DNA of 33,245 bases from Amphimedon queenslandica (Eukaryota; Porifera; Demospongiae; Haplosclerida; Niphatidae): contig NW_003546360.1 of the NCBI RefSeq assembly GCF_000090795.2, positions 86,334-119,578 of the forward strand, given 5' to 3'. Position 1 is the stretch's first letter. Each line of letters starts with the position of its first letter. The notes under the pieces were generated by a model. It was not told the origin of the DNA and made no database searches. It saw nothing but the letters and a program-made list of their open reading frames with translations. The position numbers and the translations under genes are program-made. Below, one piece after another: positions 1 through 33,245 of the stretch.

Positions 1-215
1 TTTTCAGTAGGAGTGTACTTTTTGTAGGTACCTCGGCTGCTTCTACTTTTATCACCTAGAGTATCACCCGCCATAGCTTCAGCCACTTTTTCATTTGCTG
101 CCACAATCGTCGACGGTGGAACTACTTTTGACAAAGGTCCTTCGGGAGAAGGCAAAACAGTTAGGGAATCATCATTGACCTTGCTACTAGGCTTAAAGTA
201 GCGATAGAGAGACAT
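1..215 (-). CDS. N-terminus of a transposon-encoded protein, partial
   Basis: Open for 71 codons from the ATG at 215 to the window edge. It begins MSLYRYFKPSSK, has a Ser/Pro/Val-rich middle and ends with SRGTYKKYTPTEK. The GxYKxYTP pattern resembles the start of helix-turn-helix regions in transposase-like proteins common in sponges and cnidarians, recalled from general familiarity only. The catalytic part is outside the window. No in-frame stop is seen. Confidence 0.6.
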   Translation of the reverse strand, partial: MSLYRYFKPSSKVNDDSLTVLPSPEGPLSKVVPPSTIVAANEKVAEAMAGDTLGDKSRSSRGTYKKYTPTE

Positions 216-389
216 CAGCTTGAGAACACGACTTGTTTAGACAAGAGGGCATGCGCACATGTGTATTCTAGGTGTGGTAGACCACTCCCTTTAATTAATT
301 TATTTTCGGGGGCTTTATTTTTCGTGATGCAAACAGTGATCACAAAATACCAAAATTTGTTCCTCATGAAATTTTTTGGCTATACGGTA
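1..389 (-). mobile_element. 5' end of a coding DNA transposon, cut by the window edge
   Basis: The terminus TACCGTATAGCC sits at 389, reading leftward. It is followed by about 170 bp of 5' leader and then an ORF that starts at 215 and runs off the left edge. The leader and terminus match the element at 2115-2568. The terminus is of the same type as the smaller MITEs here whose ends begin CCGTATAG or CTGTATAG. It may be the autonomous member that mobilises them. Confidence 0.75.
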
Positions 390-631
390 GTAAACAAAGC
401 CCAAATTAGTGAAAAGTACAATAGAGGGATGGGTAGGGCATAATGCAAGAGGAGAAATCAAGGGGTTGGGAAGTTGACTCATTACAGCAGGCAAAAGCCA
501 GCTCATCCAGGTTGAAATATAAACGGGTGAGGGGACCCCAGCTTCTGGGAATTAAAACATCTTAGTACCAGAAGGAATAAGGGCACATTATTTATTATAT
601 TATATGTGTCTATAATTAAGTAACTTGATAC

Positions 632-820
632 AGTATAGTGGGAAATTTTGGAAGGAGTTAAATTTGGCAAATTGCCGAAATTCGGTGTTGGCAAATTAGT
701 GGCCACATGCCAGTAAGCATGCATACAATGGATCAAAATGGCAAATTGTATTTTGGTCAATGGCAATCCAAATGCCCAATTCGCCAAATTTAAGTTCTTC
801 CAAAACTTCCTGCTATACAG
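632..820. mobile_element. MITE with about 45-bp inverted ends
   Basis: Left arm AGTATAGTGGGAAATTTTGG is the reverse complement, with few mismatches, of the right arm ending CAAAACTTCCTGCTATAC. The similarity continues inward to TTAAATTTGGC. It is about 190 bp with no coding capacity and is rich in GGCAAATT words. The termini resemble the CCGTATAG family. Confidence 0.75.
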
Positions 821-1637
821 CACATCTGCTTGAAGAAATGAATGCAGTCAAGGAAAAGTCACGTAGCTATACTATGTCCCAACTGAGTTTGGACCAACAA
901 AAACTTGAATAACTTTTTATAGGAATTGGGACAATTACGAGACTTTCAAAAGCTCTTAGTTGCCCAATGCCGCTTCAGGATCTCAGATCTTGGGTTTCTC
1001 AGCCCTTGGTAACCCTGAGAACCTGGTTCCCCTTATAAACCCAATGGCATACCAAAGCTTACCACACTGATGTTCTGTGATGTCATAGTTTACATAAGCA
1101 AGTGTGGTCAAGCACCCAAACTGATAATTCCTCTTTTAAAAAGCTAACAGAGCAAGATCTACTGATAATGATGGCCTTTATGAAGACTAGTTGACTCCAG
1201 GAGTTATGATACTGCTTATCAGGAAGAACAAGACTGTTTTAAAAGTGAAAGAACACAGCCAAAATATTTGCCATGGCTCTGTGAGTATCATTATAAGGCA
1301 TCATTATTGATGTACCTACATTTTTCAAATTCCAATGTAGCTGCTAGCACTTCCGATCCATTCTCAGTAGGGACATAATACAAATTGTTCTTAAGTAACT
1401 CAACAGCATATTTGTTGCATCACTAATAGAATACCAGAATTGCAACTATTTCATTACATTGCACACTACAAAGTCTTCTTTTTTGTTATTACAGCAAGAC
1501 ACAAGTCTAATTCACAAATTGCACAGATATTTGGGCAAGGCCATGATATAAGTTTTTCTTACAACTATATTTTTGGGACATATTAGCAATACCAAACAAT
1601 TACACAGCAAAAGAACAAAGAAATAGTATAAACTTAC

Positions 1638-30700
<29,063 letters not shown>

Positions 30701-31431
30701 CTAAAAAATAAATTAGGTAAATTAATTTCAAAGTACAATAATATTGATCATAACATCACCCACATACATGTACATGTATGCACTCATAAAAATACCACAG
30801 GGCACCTTTTTTTCACATACTTCACTGAACTAAATTTTGCAATTTTGCTCAGAACCTCACTTCTCCTTACCCGTAGTAATGCACCAATACAGCATTTTCA
30901 CCAACATGCCAATAGCTGATATAAAACATTCATTAGCTACCAATACAATAACCAATACAATATTTTAACTAATTATCAAATAAACGGTTTTAATTTATTA
31001 AATGGAATAACTGACTTCACCTGCAAATAGCATGGGCAACGATTATTAGTTAAGTGCGTTTTCTGTCATTCATTCATTATGTCCACCACAGCTCTCACTT
31101 TAAGGCTCTGTGGGGCTTTCCTACAGTCACCAAAACTTATCCATGGGCTAGAAAAAGTTACTTTCTACTACTTTATCAAAGTAAAGGGCACCATGCAAAA
31201 GCCATGAATACTGCCAAACATAGCAGGTTCTCGTTGCATTTTTTGCGCTTCAAGTAATAGGGCTTCTTAGTATCTCTGAAGAGTCACAGAAACTCGATCT
31301 GAAAAAATAATGTAGCATTTTGCTGGAACATTCTTTGTTTTGAAGATATGACTGCCTAAAAATCCCTTATGTCTTGACTTTACACAAGGCAAGTGTCCTT
31401 AGGAAGAATACATGTAGCTAAGGCTTATAAA
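30701..31431. other. Intron upstream of exon 1 of the window, no gene seen
   Basis: AT-rich intron sequence. No Walker A-encoding exon was found on the minus strand, so the intron runs past the right edge and is at least 2.5 kb. Confidence 0.6.
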
Positions 31432-31728
31432 CTTATACTGTGTTCACACTACCTCTCCAGCTGTACAAAACTGTACCTAATTAGATTAGTTTGGTTATAA
31501 AAGAACCATGTTGGTAGCAGTTCACACTGCACAACTTAACAACACCAAATTCACTTTAAAACTTAACTACACCATTTCAGAGCACCTATTTTGGTGCACC
31601 ACTTTAGCCTGGTTTGGTTTGATTACAGTGCAGTTCAGTTATGTTCACACTTGTTATAAAACTACACTATACTTCCCCAAAGCTCAGTTCCAGTACAGTT
31701 CTGAAGGGTAGTGTGAACAGGGTATAAG
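31432..31728. mobile_element. 297-bp MITE with TGTTCACACTACC ends
   Basis: CTTATACTGTGTTCACACTA at 31432 is the complement of TAGTGTGAACAGGGTATAAG ending at 31728, with two mismatches. Inside, CAGCTGTACA and CAGTACAG words and several TTCACAC words recur. No coding capacity. Confidence 0.85.
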
Positions 31729-31735
31729 ACGCTTG

Positions 31736-31835
31736 ACAAGAGGTGATATGGAACAAATAGAGCCTATTAAATGTGTGTGCACTGAGTAGAAGTCCAAAAA
31801 ACTCAAGCTTCTTCCAGCAGTTAGCCCAAAAGGTA
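31736..31835 (-). repeat. Dispersed repeat R, partial copy 4
   Basis: On the plus strand it shares GAACAAATAGAGCCTA-TAAATGT and AAAAACTCAAGCTTCTTC with 2838-2900. It is truncated relative to the other copies and abuts the 31432-31728 MITE. Confidence 0.5.
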
Positions 31836-32472
31836 CCATTTTACTGTAGCAATCGAAATTTGACACTTTCCTGGACTATGGCAAATCTAGCAATCAAGGT
31901 TTGACACTTTCTTAGTATCGTAACAACTGACTGCATGCTGTCAGTTTGCAGCCACACTCAAACACCCTCACATCTTAATTAGACTATGAAGAATGCAAAT
32001 AAAACCATAGAAATCAACACTATCTAGGCAAGTTAATGCAGTAGTATATAATATGCAGGACAAAATATAGTTTTGAAATCATACATGTAAAACAGATATT
32101 GTTTTCGTTTGTTTTGGCGAGGCCAATGCACAAACAGTGTCTCGTTTTAACTTCATTTTAGGTAAAACAGGTTTCACAATACAACAACTGAAAGACATTT
32201 CAAAGGATTACAAGGAGGATATAGCCACCATCTGTCATGAGACTGAAAAATGTGTTATACATGTAGCTTTGATTCAAGAAGCCTTTTAACTAAATTCTTC
32301 TCTTATGAGGGTAACTTCAAGCAAATTTGCAGAGAGTCTATTGTATGCACACTACGAGTTAAAGAAACCAAAAAGGAAAAGTTGTACTCTGAACTCAGCC
32401 AATTCTTATATATGGCACATTTTTGAAGTAACACAACAACAAAGTTCTGCAACATTGTAAATAGGCAATTAC
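31836..32472. other. Intron stretch, no gene seen
   Basis: Unannotated intron between the MITE/repeat R cluster and the Tigger-type element. A TTTGACACTTTC word is repeated at about 31859 and 31900. Nothing else supported. Confidence 0.5.
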
Positions 32473-33245
32473 TACAGTCAAACCTATCTATTCCGGACAC
32501 TTAGGGACTAGCATGAGCTGTCCTGAATATAGAGGTGGCCTTATTTCAGAGAATTGAATTTAAATTACATTTAAAACATCCTACATGTAGATCTGTGCAT
32601 GAATACATGTTTATTATTCAAAAAGTCAGTTATAAGTGTCTGCTTAGCTGCTGCAGAAGCAGAGAGTGATACTACAGAATTTATTAAAGCACAACATTTT
32701 GTACCTTCAGAAGTATGGCCTTTATTTTCCAAATATGCAGAAACATCTTCCAAGTATTTGACAGCATCACTGTAACTTGTAATGACTTGCTGGGATGATG
32801 ATAGCACATCTGTGTCCACCTCATCTTCATCATCATTGCTTTGTGTAACCGCGTCTTCCTCATTAGCAGGGTCTAATTCTCCAAAAAAATCTTCTTCCCA
32901 GTTCTCAGATGCTATGTTAGCATAAACTGGTATATTCTCTTCTACTTGTATTAATTCCTCTACAGAGCAAGAATTTGTTTGTTGGACTTGAGATACAAGG
33001 CCGCGTAGCTCGGCAATGTCATCATTACAGTCTACAAAAGGATCTTCATCAGATGGTGAAATAATTGGTGTAATAATGTCCATATTGTGATTCAATCTGC
33101 CAGCACTTCTAAAACATTTCCTGACTGTATCACTTGAAACCAATTTCCATGCTTCAGCTATCCATCTAATTGCTTGAAGAATTGATATATTCTTTGTTAC
33201 ATCTGATGCCAGAGCATGCTCATCGATCTTAGCAACAACATACCT
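32473..33245 (-). mobile_element. 3' half of a Tigger/pogo-type DNA transposon, cut by the window edge
   Basis: The terminus is TACAGTCAAACCTATCTATT followed by CCGGACACTTAGG, a Tigger-like end, with TA at the border. About 100 bp inward begins the stop codon of a transposase frame. The 5' half and the other terminus are beyond 33245. It lies inside the host gene's intron, in the same orientation as the host gene. Confidence 0.85.
32571..33245 (-). CDS. Tigger/pogo-like transposase, C-terminal part
   Basis: Open for 224 codons from the right edge to the stop at 32571. It starts in the conserved helical block after the DDE domain: ILQAIRWIAEAWKLVSSDTV followed by RKCFRSAGRL, the W...AW..V...T..CF...G signature of Tigger/Jerky/CENP-B-like proteins. 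The remainder is the acidic tail typical of these proteins (EEDAVTQSNDDEDEVDTDV). No frame break is visible, so the copy may be recent. The catalytic DDE residues lie outside the window. Confidence 0.88.
   Translation of the reverse strand, partial: RYVVAKIDEHALASDVTKNISILQAIRWIAEAWKLVSSDTVRKCFRSAGRLNHNMDIITPIISPSDEDPFVDCNDDIAELRGLVSQVQQTNSCSVEELIQVEENIPVYANIASENWEEDFFGELDPANEEDAVTQSNDDEDEVDTDVLSSSQQVITSYSDAVKYLEDVSAYLENKGHTSEGTKCCALINSVVSLSASAAAKQTLITDFLNNKHVFMHRSTCRMF

Overview
The window is eukaryotic and almost certainly animal. It is AT-rich, has no long bacterial-type ORFs, and carries one large gene on the minus strand split into at least 26 exons with GT/AG borders. Introns range from 44 bp to 4.2 kb, and the larger ones are packed with DNA transposons and MITEs. 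A marine invertebrate, most likely a sponge, fits the mix of very short introns, transposon-filled long introns and dense TACATG repeats. That taxonomic guess is inference; nothing in the window proves it.

The gene (about 30700 down to 1638, open at both ends) encodes a SWR1-class SNF2 chromatin remodeler of the Domino/EP400/SRCAP family. The exons splice in phase into 1118 codons. In transcript order they give: the first ATPase lobe after the Walker A exon (30527-30700, 27969-28079, 27593-27844, 27395-27531); the split-helicase insertion (26605-23477); the second lobe with motifs IV-VI (23141-16646); an acidic, charged linker (15266-13208); the MPLW-PPTPP block typical of EP400/Domino-A (12516-12468); a basic exon; and a SANT domain with its conserved tail (9895-1638). 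The Walker A exon and N-terminus (HSA domain) lie beyond position 33245, and the C-terminus lies below position 1. The helicase motifs are canonical and SRCAP-like, while the tail is EP400-like, so one gene seems to hold both halves, as in Drosophila domino. A strong internal splice donor at 13207, inside an exon that otherwise reads through to a stop at 12872, suggests a short (SRCAP/Dom-B-like) and a long (EP400/Dom-A-like) isoform.

The rest is mobile DNA. At the left edge (1-389) is the 5' end of a coding transposon, with a shortened relative at 2115-2568. At the right edge (32473-33245) is the 3' end of a Tigger/pogo-type element with the C-terminal part of its transposase. A broken Tc1/mariner transposase sits at 17260-18300. 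Next to it, at 18381-19119, is a fold-back element whose 243-bp arms carry five tandem CACACGACGACT-type subrepeats and, in both arms, the start of the same small ORF. Two copies of a 650-bp non-autonomous element (14587-15236, 24303-24948), a hAT MITE with an 8-bp target duplication (26731-27004), a nested pair (3119-3899 holding 3441-3778), a 252-bp near-perfect palindrome (21295-21546) and several smaller MITEs fill the introns. TACATG/GTACATGTAC repeats occur throughout and in several places form the splice sites themselves.
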